Of a stretch of DNA of 41,031 nucleotides, positions 1 to 10,601 are shown piece by piece (position 1 is the stretch's first letter; every line of letters starts with the position of its first letter). Source of the stretch: Triangularia verruculosa (lineage: Eukaryota; Ascomycota; Sordariomycetes; Sordariales; Podosporaceae); contig MU864069.1 in the NCBI GenBank assembly GCA_033296885.1, positions 1 through 41,031 on the forward strand, in the 5' to 3' direction. A program made the position numbers and the translations under genes. Below the pieces are notes generated by a model, which was not told the origin of the DNA, did no database searches, and was given only the letters and a program-made list of their open reading frames with translations.

Positions 1-85
1 CGCAGGTCTACATCATACAGACCTGCGAGACACCATATCTTCGGTCCCCAGCGCAGGCCTACATTATACAGGCCTGCGAGACACC
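1..85. repeat. Two tandem hairpin units
   Basis: Two units 51 bp apart each form a perfect 9-bp stem with a 9-nt loop: arms 1-9/19-27 and 52-60/70-78. Each is followed by the same GAGACACC tail. The stems differ at one paired position (T-A in the first, C-G in the second), so pairing is kept. The block is GC-richer than the DNA after it and is cut by the window edge. It probably belongs to a repeat continuing to the left. Confidence 0.7.
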
Positions 86-3000
86 TATTTCAACAGAAAA
101 CTACTATTAAGATTATATTAATAATAGTAATATACCTTTTTAATACGATTTAGTAATATTCCGTAATACTATTATATATACCGGATGCTATTTTTATTAT
201 CTCGGAAACGAAGGTCTACTAATAAATAAGCGAATAAAATAGTTTCTAAAATAATATAACTAGTAGTAATATATCTAGGAATATACTACGGCTTATATTT
301 AAAACTTCGCTACCGAAGATCCTATTCTATATTTACATTTCCTATACGATACGCAATTTTAATCGAAGTTAAACTTCTAGCACCATATATACGACGCCTA
401 TCAGAGTAGCAAACCTCGCGCTAAAATCTTACCAGGCGAGAGCCAAGTTAATAGGATTAAAGTTTCTATTATTTTAAGAAGAAAGCGGCCACACCCCTAG
501 TTAAAAGAAGATTAGGTATACAAATAACTAAATAGGAAACGGACTACTAAACGTCGTTCTTCCCGACTAATTAGCTATATATTTATTAATACTTTAGTAG
601 CCGACTTTAACCAATTTAACGTAACTAAGATACTAGCTGTATTTAGTATATACTCTTTATATTATAGCACTTAATATAGTAATACCCTAGATAATAGCTA
701 TTCTATTTTAAATACCCCACTCTCGTCTTTACCCGATAATATATTTATAGATCTTAATTACTAATCTTTACTTAATTTCAATAATTTACGTTCGTTTATC
801 GATAACGATAATTCAGTTAACCTAAATATACGGATAAAGGATAACCCGACGTTTATAGATAGCTCTATTATACATACTTCTACGTATATAATTACCGTAA
901 AATCTATTATAAATACTATATTATAGTACTTTCGAAAACTACCGACTAACAATATAGTATAATCTAATAAAGAAAAACTACTAATTATTTATAATAATAT
1001 TTATAAAGTAAAAAAGTTAATTATAAAAGGTAAAATCGGGAAAAAAATATGATATAAAGTAAAATAAGTAAAATATTCGGAGAATAATAATAGTTAGGTA
1101 AAAAACGAGAATATTAATTTCGGAGCTATTATTTAATTTAGATCCGAACCCGTCTAGGAACTATTCGAGTTTAAGAAACTAGTCGTACGACGAAAAACTA
1201 AAGGGTACATCGAATATAAGGCTAAATAGTAAGGGCAACTGGCTACTAAAAATATCTAAGTGGAAAAGGGCGACCTTAGCCGGAAACTTATCGACGTATT
1301 CGATACTAAACTAACCGAAGCCTAGAATTAAACTTTAAGATAAACGTCTCGTCTAGTATATAGATAAGAAATTAGACTGCAGTTAAAGATTTTAAACGAC
1401 GAATTAATCTGGAAATCTATTTATTAAGGTACTAATCTTAACACCTTTAACTATAGTTAAATAGGCCGGCCCTTTATTCGTCCTTAATTATAAATAATAA
1501 TTCTTCGAGGACTATATATAAGTAATATAAAGCGTAGGAGTACTAGATATTAATTAAGCTACCAGCAATTATTATAAGACTTTATATAAGGAAAATACAA
1601 TATAATAATAATTATAAGTTTCGATAGTAATTATATTAGGAAAAGGTTTCGGAGAATATTATATTAAATTTAGGGGCTACGTAACCCTAACTTAGTTAAC
1701 TATTATATATTATAAACGAAGTGATAATAGTTTATACGCCTTTTCCCCTCAACGACCTAAGCCATCTCCTTTCCTATAACTTTCTTAAGTACTCTTTATA
1801 CTTCGGCCCATTCTAACCCTCCACCTTTTTTTTTTGCCTCGCCGCTAATCGCTCGTAGTTTGCACCATTTTCCTACTCGCTGCTCCCTCCTTATTTCCGC
1901 TTCCGCTTATCCCCCGCGTTACCTGCCCTTACGCCTTAGCTCTCGTCGTTCTTTAAGGCCTCGTTCTAGTAGTTTGCACACTTAAAGGACGGCGGGAACC
2001 CTAACGATATTCCCTAGTACTTAGTAAAATCCAGGTTATGTAGTAGCCCGATTTATTGCTTATTCTATATGCTGCGTAGAAAGGGATGACGCTCGACGCC
2101 CCGATTCCTATATCGTACGCGTCTTATAGCGTCGTTCCTTTCGACTTCTGGATGGTCTACTTTTCCGACATAACCGACGCCCCCTCTTTTCCGCCGACGA
2201 TATTATCGCCCTCGGTTAGAAGTACCCTATCGCCCCTTAGTCCCCTTCGGCTAATATATAGCCGCGTATATTAATTATTATTACTTTCCTTAAGTAGGGA
2301 TTACCTTTCGCTATACCTGAAGCCCGTTGCTCTGTGGGAGGGACGCCTGTTAGGCTGATTACGAAGACCCTGAAGTACGGGATTGTAAGGTCGCCCTTTT
2401 GTAACCGGCTCCCGGACCTTCTCCTAGACGTTATTAATCTGCGTAGCTGTTTCGCTATCTTACGATCGTGAGACCCAGTCGAGAGACGATTCTACTTATG
2501 TGGCGGGAACGCCGAAGCCGTAACGACTTCGGGGCTATAGTTTCTTAGCTTACGCTCTCCTATCCCGGCTCTCCTATCCTAGTGTCCCCTGCCGACTGGA
2601 TATACGGCGTGTCCGATTCGAGCTTGGCATATTGTACGACTATTCTTCTGCTATATAATTATGAAGATCTAGAGGCTGTATAAGGCAGACGCTGCACCGG
2701 GCGTTAGCGGGTAGTGCCGCCTTTAAAAAGGGGTTCCGAGATGAGCCAGTGTATATAAGGCCAGGCGGGTTCTGGAGCCGAATGGATATAGTGGTGGCTT
2801 TACTGGGTTAAGCTGGCCAACTACGTCGGCGGGTATATAAGGTGCAGCTCGCGGATGCTAATAGGTCTGGACTGTAAACTTCGGTTAAGATATCTTTAGT
2901 TCTCTATTACAAATATGGCTGTTAATCTCGATAATATTTAATTTTATATACTACCGCCTAAGGTACGCCTATTGGTTTCTATCTCCTAGAACTTATTCGG

Positions 3001-3107
3001 CTACTCCTCGGAACCCCTAATCTGCAGCGATTTTAGCGGCCAGTAAGCGCTAAGTCCCAGCGAGGATTTGTATAGACCTAGCGAGATCCCGAGCGTTGAA
3101 GTTTGTT
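86..3107. mobile_element. AT-rich RIP-degraded repeat DNA
   Basis: No gene can be read here. The stretch to about 1750 is strongly AT-rich, dense in TA dinucleotides and has stops in all frames. From about 1750 to 3107 the GC content is higher but the TA excess and stops persist. This is the usual signature of a transposon inactivated by repeat-induced point mutation. The stretch leads directly into a readable Ty3/gypsy pol relic, so much of it is probably the degraded upstream part of that element. I cannot identify gag, protease or the reverse transcriptase core by eye. Confidence 0.65.
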
Positions 3108-3597
3108 AGGAACTACGGGGTTATGGTTAGGCTATTGAATGAGCTGACGAAGAAAGAGGTGGACTTTAAGTGGGAAGAAAAGTAGGAGCAGGTATTTTAG
3201 GCTGTGAAGGATGCTATTGTGGTAGACCCGGTATTACGGCTTCCGGATCCCACTAAGCCATTCGAAGTGGAGACCGATGTATCGGAGTATGTAATCGGAG
3301 GGCAACTCGGGTAGCGGGATGAGAACGGCAAGATACACCCGGTAGCCTTCTTTTCGAAGAAGCTGGAAGGGCCGCGACGGAACTACCCGATCCACGATAA
3401 GGAGCTTCTTGCCATCATTGAGGCATTCGAGGAGTGGAGAGCTATACCTCAGCGGCACCCACTACGAAGTACAGGTGTATACCGATCACAAGAACCTACG
3501 GTATTTCACCACGACCAAGGTCCTCAATGCGCGACAAACCCGGTGGGCGGAGTTTCTGTCAGAATTCAACTTCGACAGAGGTTTCGATCTGATGTAA
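3108..3597 (+). pseudogene. Ty3/gypsy pol relic, RT-RNase H region
   Basis: A frame through 3141-3440 reads as the connection/RNase H part of an LTR-retrotransposon polyprotein. Landmarks are LNELTKKEVDFKW, VETDVSEYVIGGQL, HPVAFFSKKLEGPRRNYPIH and DKELLAIIEAFEEW. The frame then shifts by +1 near 3440 and continues with VQVYTDHKNLRYFTTTKVLN and RQTRWAEFLSEFNFD up to the stop at 3597. It is broken by TAG codons at 3183, 3198 and 3312, each explicable as CAG to TAG, the change expected of RIP. No integrase follows, so the element is deleted as well as mutated. Confidence 0.88.
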
Positions 3598-3690
3598 CAG
3601 TTTTTCTTGATCAGTATAACGCGTCCTAGCAGCTCGTCGGAAGTGACCTCTGGCGCTTTCCTTCCGAGCACCAACAACCTCGACACACTG

Positions 3691-4198
3691 TGTTATTGTC
3701 AGACAGAAAGGGGTTCTGGTCAACCAAACTAATGGAGCTCAGGGGAGCTGAACTGACGTAACCAGTTCAGCTGGACATGGTATCATTTGCCATCAACGTT
3801 GTCACCATCAGTTCAGCTGGACATGGTACCATTTGCCACCAACGTTGTCACCATGTATAGATATAATGGAGGTTCTCTGGCTTTGAAGGAATAGTAGGAC
3901 AAGGAGGACAAGCAATACAATCACACAGTGGCAACCCCCATCATATTCACTTTCGCAGAGTGCATCGTACTTCTGACAGGGAGCAGGTGAGCACAATGGG
4001 AGGAGTTCTATATATACGGAGGAACTAGATAGCTCGTAGACAGTTCCGCAGTTTGCAATACAAGTTCGAGTACAAGCTTACAAGTACGAGATTGAGACAA
4101 GTCCATTGTTGTGCACCTTTTGGCTGCACCGATCTATCATCTAGAAGTTACCTTCAACTGTTATCCCTTTCAGAGGTTCTGGATAGGGGATCGTCACA
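3691..4198 (+). mobile_element. LTR-like element 1, degraded
   Basis: The 3' part matches the second LTR-like element downstream. It has a TATATATAC box near 4009, the shared segment ACGGAGGAACTAG, a shared CACCTTTTGGCT segment, CCCTTTCAGAGGTTCTG, and the same terminal TCGTCACA at 4191-4198. The 5' boundary is uncertain: no TGTGACGA start is visible, and I chose the TGTG near 3691 as a candidate. It lies just after the pol relic, as expected for a 3' LTR with part of the internal region missing. It contains the 46-bp tandem duplication at 3763-3854. Confidence 0.55.
3763..3854 (+). repeat. 46-bp tandem duplication
   Basis: Two head-to-tail copies, 3763-3808 and 3809-3854, both begin CAGTTCAGCTGGACATGGTA. 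They differ at only two positions, both T in copy 1 and C in copy 2. It lies in the presumed U3 part of LTR-like element 1. The two C/T differences fit RIP-type mutation of one copy after duplication. Confidence 0.85.
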
Positions 4199-4361
4199 AC
4201 AGGACGATGCACGGCGCAAACGACCGGCCCTGCGCCCTGCTTTCAACGTAGTTTAACGACTTTGAGACTGACAGGAAGAAATCGCTAATGTCGTGTGTGA
4301 TGTAGACCGCTATACCCATGTACGCAAAGTGGAAGCGATAGCTGAGCCCCACGAGCGCTAC

Positions 4362-4723
4362 TGTGACGATGTGGTGTTACAACCTTGGCGCGGGGTCCCG
4401 GAGTCAGAAGGACCAATTAGAAGTACGATGGAGGTTAACCAATCACGATGCAGGAAGAATAGCCAATAAGGAGTTGATCATGGATCATGGGCAATGATCC
4501 ATGATCAAGGACTTGGCAAGGTCTATATATACGGAGGAACTAGGTAGTCGTAGATAGTTCCGCAGTATGCAATTCACATCGTGAGTTCTTAGGACCAAGC
4601 ACTTACGAGAGACAATCGGTGATCTTTGTTATGTACCTTTTGGCTACACCGAACCATTATTCAGAAGCAGCCTTCAACCAACCCAGTATCCCTTTCAGAG
4701 GTTCTGATCAGGGGTTCGTCACA
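4362..4723 (+). mobile_element. Solo LTR-like element 2
   Basis: A 362-bp element is bounded by perfect 8-bp inverted ends, TGTGACGA at 4362-4369 and TCGTCACA at 4716-4723. These are the TG...CA termini of an LTR. A TATA box lies at 4523-4531, and the downstream half is shared with LTR-like element 1. No internal coding region is attached. The 5-bp flanks (GCTAC and TCGTA) do not match, so a target-site duplication is not evident; recombination or mutation may have removed it. Confidence 0.72.
4474..4508. repeat. Perfect 15-bp inverted repeat in LTR U3
   Basis: Arms 4474-4488 and 4494-4508 are exact reverse complements separated by 5 bp, each built around GATCATG/CATGATC. It lies about 15 bp upstream of the TATA box of LTR-like element 2. 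It could be a transcription factor site or a structural element; it is absent from the sister element upstream. Confidence 0.8.
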
Positions 4724-4906
4724 TCGTAACTACCGCAACCGGAAGGGGTCTGCATTTTCCTTTGACGTCCAGCCACAAAGGCGATCACCGGATCCGTCGT
4801 TGTGACGGTCACGGCCTCAGCGCGCCTACCGCGCGCCGGCCACTGAACCCTATGCTGGACGTCGTCCCTTTGTTACAATTATTCTTATTGCGGGAAATGC
4901 TTGTAC

Positions 4907-5200
4907 AAGGTCAGCGCCGAGTATCTGGAAGAACTGAAAGATGTTGTTGAATTAGACAGTGAGAGGCCCATTGTTAAGGAATTAATATCTTGGCAGTGGG
5001 ACCTTGACCATCCGGTCAGGAGAGCCTGTGCTACCTGGCGCTCTTCCCTCGGAGAACCAACGAATTGACTAAGTTTGCACCCCATATTATTATTTAACAG
5101 ATATCAAGCCTGGGAGCAATAAATAGAAGGCGATCTACCACAAACTTTATATCCTGCAGGGCATACCAATTTTTAAGCCCGACGATAGACCGAATGATCC
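4907..5200 (+). pseudogene. Degraded coding relic, unidentified
   Basis: A frame from 4907 reads as plausible protein for about 53 codons, with landmarks SAEYLEELKDVVELDSERP and ELISWQWDLDHPVRRAC, to a TGA at 5066. Further protein-like sequence (YQAWEQ, then a TAA, then DLPQTLYPAGHTNF) occurs around 5100-5195 with stops explicable as CAA to TAA. I do not recognise the family. Its position next to LTR debris and the C-to-T type stops suggest another inactivated repeat or a decayed gene. From 5200 to 5410 I see nothing but the 3' flank of the next gene. Confidence 0.35.
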
Positions 5201-5410
5201 GGATGAAGATAGCCCAGGCTTTTTCTAGGACTTACCTGATATTCAGGTACATCAGAGGATGTAAGATAGAGTATTTCGGAACTAAATATGGCTGCTAAAC
5301 AGCCTCTCTCGTAGCATTATCATTCTGGCTTCGCAATCAACTAGCTACACTCAACTGCTTCAGAAGGTCCAGACCCGTTTCGTACTTTCTACATGTTTCC
5401 TGCATAACCC

Positions 5411-8400
5411 TCATTGGTAGCTCACCCTCATCGTGCTAGGCAAAGGTGTGAACGCCCTTTGATCTGCCGTCAAGTATGTTCTCAGCCCGCTTTCCTCGTA
5501 GTGACTCCCACCAAGCTCATTACGGACTTGTCCACTCCAAGACGGCATAGCAGGAAAGCCGTTCAACTGTCCCCTTGGTCCTTCCACCCTCTGCAGACCT
5601 TCCAGCCTAACCACCGCCTTGAAAACAGCAGTCAAGATAACGCGACCCGCTTCAGCCCCTAACAACCCACTCCCAACATCAAGATGCAAATACGACTCCA
5701 AATCCCTATCAAGCCTCACTTTATCAGGCTCCGGGAACGCACCTGCATCCCTCGACACAGCCACCAGATCTATAAGCACCATCTCCCCGGCCTTCAAGCT
5801 CTTGCTCACCGCATCCGTCTCAAAGTCCTCAACGACCATATCACCCCTCAACTCTCTATACGTTCCCCCCGACCCCCTCAGCCTCACTCCCTCAAGCATA
5901 TACCTTGTCAACCCCTGATCACCCTCCTCATTATCCAACTTCGCAAGTCTACACACCTCGGGCAAATACCCCCTCCCATCTCCCAAATAAAAGTCCAAAC
6001 ACTCCCCCAACAACCTAACCTGATCCGCAACCCCAACAGCAACACCAACCACGACCCCTTGCGGCCCCCAAACAGCCCTTTTGACATCCCCCCCCTCCCG
6101 CACGATAATCCCGTTCATAATCCGCTTCCCTAAACCACGCAATTCTACCTCATCCTCGCTTTGCTCAGAATGCCCGTGCACCAACCCCTCAACCTTTTCC
6201 AACAGCTCCCCCACTAACCCCTCATGGTCTTTCAATCCGTTGACGATGAGCCTGCCGAGTTTATCAGCCATCCATCTTGCTGTCTGCCTCAATCTAAATG
6301 CGCTAGCAAGACCGTCCACATCGGGAAAAACACTCGCCGCGATGGTAGTTAAGACGTTGAAAAGCTCATGCTCGCTGTAAATCCCGTGTGGACTCTGAGG
6401 AGTCTTAAGTGGCAGGTTGAAGATCGTGGCAAAGAGTTGCGTTGTGACAGGGGAGAGGACGTCGTGGATGATGTCTACTTCGTTGTGGGTGTCGCCCGTT
6501 GAGGGGGAGAGGATGGGGATGCTGTTCATTTGCAGGAGGTGAGCAATTTTGGCATTGCAGAACCGGGCGAGGGAGGTGGATTGGGATTTGGTGGTGGTGA
6601 CGGCTGTTTTGGTGGTAACCTGCCGGGTAGTAGAGGGGTCCGCGTGCCAAGGCAGGTTGGAGGGGGTAGTGCTGTTGGATAGGATGCTTTTTGCGGTCTT
6701 GTAAGACTTGATGACGACCGGTGGGGTTTGGCGCTGAGGTTTATCCCAGGAGTAGTTGAATGAGGTTCCGAGGTTTTCATAGATTTTTCCGTTCTTGGAG
6801 GGGTTAACGAACGGGTAGTGGGCGTAGATGGAGTTGGATTGGAAGTGGTTGGGGAAGGCGCGGAAGATGAGCTTGTGCATGACGTGACTTTGGCTGATTT
6901 TGGGGTCGGAGTTGGGTTCGTTATAACTGCTCACCGTGTTAGTCTTGGGTTACAGGTATTGAGAACTGTGTTGTGATGTTACTAACCCCCAGTTTGTCAG
7001 GTTCTTGGGCGTATAGTCCAGCGTGAAGAACCTGTCTCCACGGACGAGACTAACAGCATCAGACAATATGGCTTTGCTTATGGTGTAGTTGGTGCAGAAC
7101 CCGCTTCCAGGGGATATGGGCGGTTTGGCTTTCTCAATGACCAGCCCCGGGTACATCTCCACAGCGTCTGGGGAGTCGTACAGGTCCTTGAGCTTCTTAG
7201 CTACCACAGGGTCAGGGTTGATGTCTTCGAAAGTTGCGTGTTTAGTCAGCCCTATGAAAGACCGGAACTCGTTGAGAGTAGCCACATTCCAGTAACGAGC
7301 CTGCTTGATGCCCAGCATCTCCACTGTCTTGAACACGCTGGGCACCCGGTTGGCACCGAAAGAGCCCGCAATATCCTCAATGGATTCGGTAAGAATTCTG
7401 ACCAATCCATCATCGTCAAATGTGCCGTCAGCCTGACGAACAAGTCCGCCGAGGCCACGTCGGTTCTCTGGCTCATCAGGAATGCCACGGTCAAACTTCG
7501 CCAGAGCATTCAACACTTCGGGCAATGTGGCTTTATTGGGGTCTTTTCCATCCAAGAGTCGCTTAAACTCGTCGATCGTCCACTTCTCATCCCGTTGAGA
7601 GACAGTGCTGTGCCACCGATAAAGAAGGTTGAACTCGACTGATACCTGATTCCCGACGCCTCTAGGGGATGGCTGGCTGAACATGTTCTTGCCAGATTTG
7701 ATGCGGGGTTCGAGGCTCCATGTGGTGTCAACATGGTTGAGAGCAAGGATTGACCTGGCGTAGTCGTGGATAATGATGTTGGCATATAGACCACAAGTGA
7801 TGAGGCGACCTGTCTGAAAGAGGTCATTGTCGTATTTTTCCCAGTCGATGTTTCCTGCATCCTGACTTGGTTTGTCAAACCGCCCATTCTCGTTGATCTT
7901 GGCAAGCTGGGTCACCACATAATTGTGGAACCTGTTAAACATGATAAGGAAGACGCTACAACCAGGAGGGAACCCCAGAATTCTCTTGGAGCTGAAGCAG
8001 TCAGGCTTGATGAGACCGTTCTCGAAAGTTCTCATGGCCTTTTGTTCTGTTTCATTCCGACCATACAACGGAGACAAATCGAGATATGAGGAAGTCAAGT
8101 TAATGTTGTAGTCTGAAGAGGACGTCTGAAAACAGTCGTGAATGATGAGAGTTCCCAGGTAAAACATCATGCTCGAGATACCCTGAGGATGTGGCTGGAA
8201 GGTGTCGCCACGAACCATGAGTGTATCGAAAACTGTTGACGGGTCGGGCTGGCTCGGATTTTGAAAGGTCAAGGGAGGAACAGTTCTGGCATAGGGTCTG
8301 TTGGCAGCCCCGAGTTCGGGGTGGTTGATATTGTTCCCAGATCCATCAGCAGAGCGGTAGCGAAATTCGGAGCTAAGAGGCGTAACAGGCGGATGGTCGA

Positions 8401-8731
8401 GGCTATTCCACAGCTGAGTGATGAGGCCATCTGTGATTTGCTCGCGTGCTTTGGAATCCGTGGGTAGCTTTGATAGCAGCTGGATGAGTCTTTCCAACAA
8501 AAGTTCATTGTCATCAATAGTGCCCTGAACTGCTGCATTGAGAACGGCCAGTAGAGTCTCATAATCCTTGAAGCCGAGTGATTTGATAGCACCTATAAGG
8601 TCTGGCGTGGCTTCGGGCTCAAGATTTCCCGGGGCATGGGGATATTCTGCCGTCGGAGCAAAAGCTTTCTTAACAGCCTGCTGCAGACCCGATGGCTTTT
8701 CCCCAAGCTGTATGTGCTGATTCGAAGTCAT
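5411..8731 (-). CDS. Linoleate dioxygenase-P450 fusion, Ppo/LDS family
   Basis: Two long open frames join through a 60-bp intron (6986-6927: donor GTTAGT, branch ACTAAC, acceptor GCAG). Exons 8731-6987 and 6926-5411 give 1086 residues, the normal Ppo length; the join restores the family's NWGY linker. The N-terminal half is an animal-haem-peroxidase-type fatty acid dioxygenase. His198 in IIHDCFQT is the likely distal ligand, and Tyr371/His374 in YRWH the catalytic tyrosine and proximal ligand. Such enzymes oxygenate linoleate to 8R- or 10R-hydroperoxides, precursors of sporulation-regulating oxylipins. The C-terminal half is P450-like and keeps the EGVR (ExxR) motif near 927. The haem-cysteine motif is replaced by VGSGLLG near 999-1005, with no cysteine, and the usual ANQ motif reads ADQ near 882-884. 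This resembles PpoC-type 10R-dioxygenases, which lack P450 isomerase activity. ATG start at 8731. Confidence 0.92.
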
Positions 8732-8833
8732 GATAACTGATGAACCTGTGAACAGTGTCAGAGATGAAAGAGGAAAAGAAAAGAGATGAAAAATGGTGTT
8801 CGCAGCTGCGTGCTTGCCTGTTGATTCCCGTTG

Positions 8834-8843
8834 CTTTTATATA
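8834..8843 (-). promoter_or_regulatory. TATA box of the Ppo gene
   Basis: TATATAAAAG on the minus strand, about 103 bp upstream of the ATG at 8731. It fits the usual spacing of fungal TATA boxes and supports that ATG as the start. Confidence 0.6.
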
Positions 8844-8924
8844 GCCTTCTGCTTGGCCCTCCCCTTTGGAGTCTGGACCTCCATCAGATGTTTCCCACCA
8901 CCAAATTGATACGTTAAATCGACG

Positions 8925-9560
8925 TCACGCAGCATCCGGAACCGGGTAAGACGGCGGCTGTGCTCCAGATTCCCCTCTTTCGTGCCATACTTGGTCATCA
9001 TAATGTCGAAATAACGACGGCCTCGAGAAACCTACACCTTCCACCAACAGATTTATCATCAAAGACACCGATCCAGGACCAAAATCATAAACAATGGGAC
9101 AAAAGTAATCCAGTGTGCCGGTGGGTCTTTGATCATTCATTCTTGTATCTTTCGCCGCCATCGACATAAACATGACTAACATCTCTCTCCAAGTAACCTT
9201 CTTCTCCCCACTACGGGCGAGGAAGTCGACAACCCGTTGGGTCTCTGCGTTTATTGCCAGGCCGCCTACGATATTATATGGTAATCTGTATTCATTTGCC
9301 CGAATATAGGCTATAGAATAGACAGTCTTTCTCGCCGGCCGGATAGAGAATGTCCGTCTTACTTCGAGATACACCAGCCCTCCAGTAAGCGGGTGTATAT
9401 CTGTCCAGTCACTGGCGCTCAGATTCCTTACCTAAAAGAAAAGAGCGGAAAGTGCCAGAAGTGCAAACGTAGTTACGAGAATAACTCGACTCCCATAACC
9501 AATAAAGAGGCCGTAATGTTGAGGGGATTGAGGGACCGAGGGACTGAGCGATACGTCACC
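8925..9560 (-). pseudogene. Membrane-anchored hypothetical protein, interrupted
   Basis: The open frame 9431-8925 encodes about 168 residues (DWTDIHPLTGGLVYLEV near its start, ending PPSYPVPDAA) of a family I do not recognise. There is no ATG at its start: the apparent first methionine is a GTG codon at 9374. The same frame continues upstream through a single TAG at 9434-9432 into about 42 more codons, including a hydrophobic segment (VILVTTFALLALSALFF) that looks like a membrane anchor. The TAG could be a nonsense mutation (CAG to TAG) or the AG of a splice acceptor, since TTCTTTTAG precedes it. No ATG was found upstream, so the 5' end is missing or on an undetected exon. Confidence 0.4.
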
Positions 9561-9698
9561 CTGACCTTATATCACGGCCGCCATATCCGGATATGATGTA
9601 GTGCCAGCACCGAATCGCCCACAGCTCTCCACCACTACACACGCGTTGGAAAATCGGACACGTACCGCCACGACGATCATGAAGTTCTAGTGAAGTAA

Positions 9699-10601
9699 TG
9701 CGCAAGTACCCTACATGATGCTCCGTGCTTGAACGTGGGAGCTGAAACGATATCCAGCTGCTACGTCACAACTCTTCCATCTGAAGCGACAGTAGCCTGG
9801 CCAACGGCGACATGGAGCGGCATCTCCAACGAAACCGACGCCAGCACAACCGTATCCTCCTCGCCAAGCACCGTACCGACAGTGCCCCTGGCAGCAGGCA
9901 CATGGACCAACTGCACCCACTATGCCACATACATGGACGTGCCAGCCGACGCTTCGTACCTCGAGCTTGCCAACCCAAATTACTGCCTGATCAGGGCCTC
10001 CCTCTCGAATATCGAGCTGGAGCAACTCCTCCTCTGGAACCCATCGCTTCCCGAGATGTTGAACGAGACCATGCTCGATTCCTGCATGCTCGAAGAAGGG
10101 TTCCAGTACTGCGTTGACGGCGGCGGCGGCGGCAGTATCCCCTCGGGACCAAGCACAACGTTGCCGCCAAGTTCGTCATCAGCGGTACCCTCTTCCGGCG
10201 TTTCCGGCATTTCATCGTCGTCGACGAGCCTTGCGCCTGTTCCCACACCCAACAGTAACTGCGTCCTCGGCACTGGCCCAGGCGGCTACCAGGGTCTCTG
10301 TGATTTCAGCTGTCACTTTGGTTGGTGTCCATCGCCATGCACTTGCATAAAGACCGGAATACCCGCTCCGCCTCCAGCCCTCTTGACATCGGGTCAACGT
10401 GGTTACGCCGCACCAGGCGAAGCAGCAGACTTTGGTCCCCTCTGTGACTTTGCCTGCTCCCGAGTCGGGAACTATTGTCCCGGTCCGCCGTGCACCACCG
10501 TCCCCCCTGCTACTGTTTGCGTCGAGGGAACCGGTACCGGCAACTACGAGAGCCTAGTGGACTGTCATTGCGCTAAGGCTGGACGTTGTTACCTCCATTG
10601 A
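9699..10601 (+). CDS. Secreted-type cysteine-rich wall-binding protein, 5' end missing
   Basis: The open frame after the TAA at 9696 encodes about 300 residues. The first half holds a LysM-like segment (NCTHYATYMDVPADAS ... LLLWNPSL) as in fungal LysM proteins. A Ser/Thr/Pro-rich linker follows. The end has two cysteine-rich repeats (GGYQGLCDFSCHFGWCP and FGPLCDFACSRVGNYCP) of the kind found at the C-terminus of fungal alpha-1,3-glucanases (GH71) and related wall proteins. No catalytic domain or signal peptide is present and no ATG occurs near the start; the first possible initiator upstream of the LysM-like part is TTG at 9729. It is therefore probably the 3' part of a larger gene, truncated or with undetected upstream exons. 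An acceptor-like CAG lies near 9750. Likely substrate: cell-wall glucan or chitin. Confidence 0.6.
   Translation, partial: CASTLHDAPCLNVGAETISSCYVTTLPSEATVAWPTATWSGISNETDASTTVSSSPSTVPTVPLAAGTWTNCTHYATYMDVPADASYLELANPNYCLIRASLSNIELEQLLLWNPSLPEMLNETMLDSCMLEEGFQYCVDGGGGGSIPSGPSTTLPPSSSSAVPSSGVSGISSSSTSLAPVPTPNSNCVLGTGPGGYQGLCDFSCHFGWCPSPCTCIKTGIPAPPPALLTSGQRGYAAPGEAADFGPLCDFACSRVGNYCPGPPCTTVPPATVCVEGTGTGNYESLVDCHCAKAGRCYLH

Noticed and set aside
6950..6986. A stop codon ending the dioxygenase as its own gene
   Set aside because: It lies near the start of a canonical 60-bp intron; splicing gives an exact in-frame Ppo fusion.
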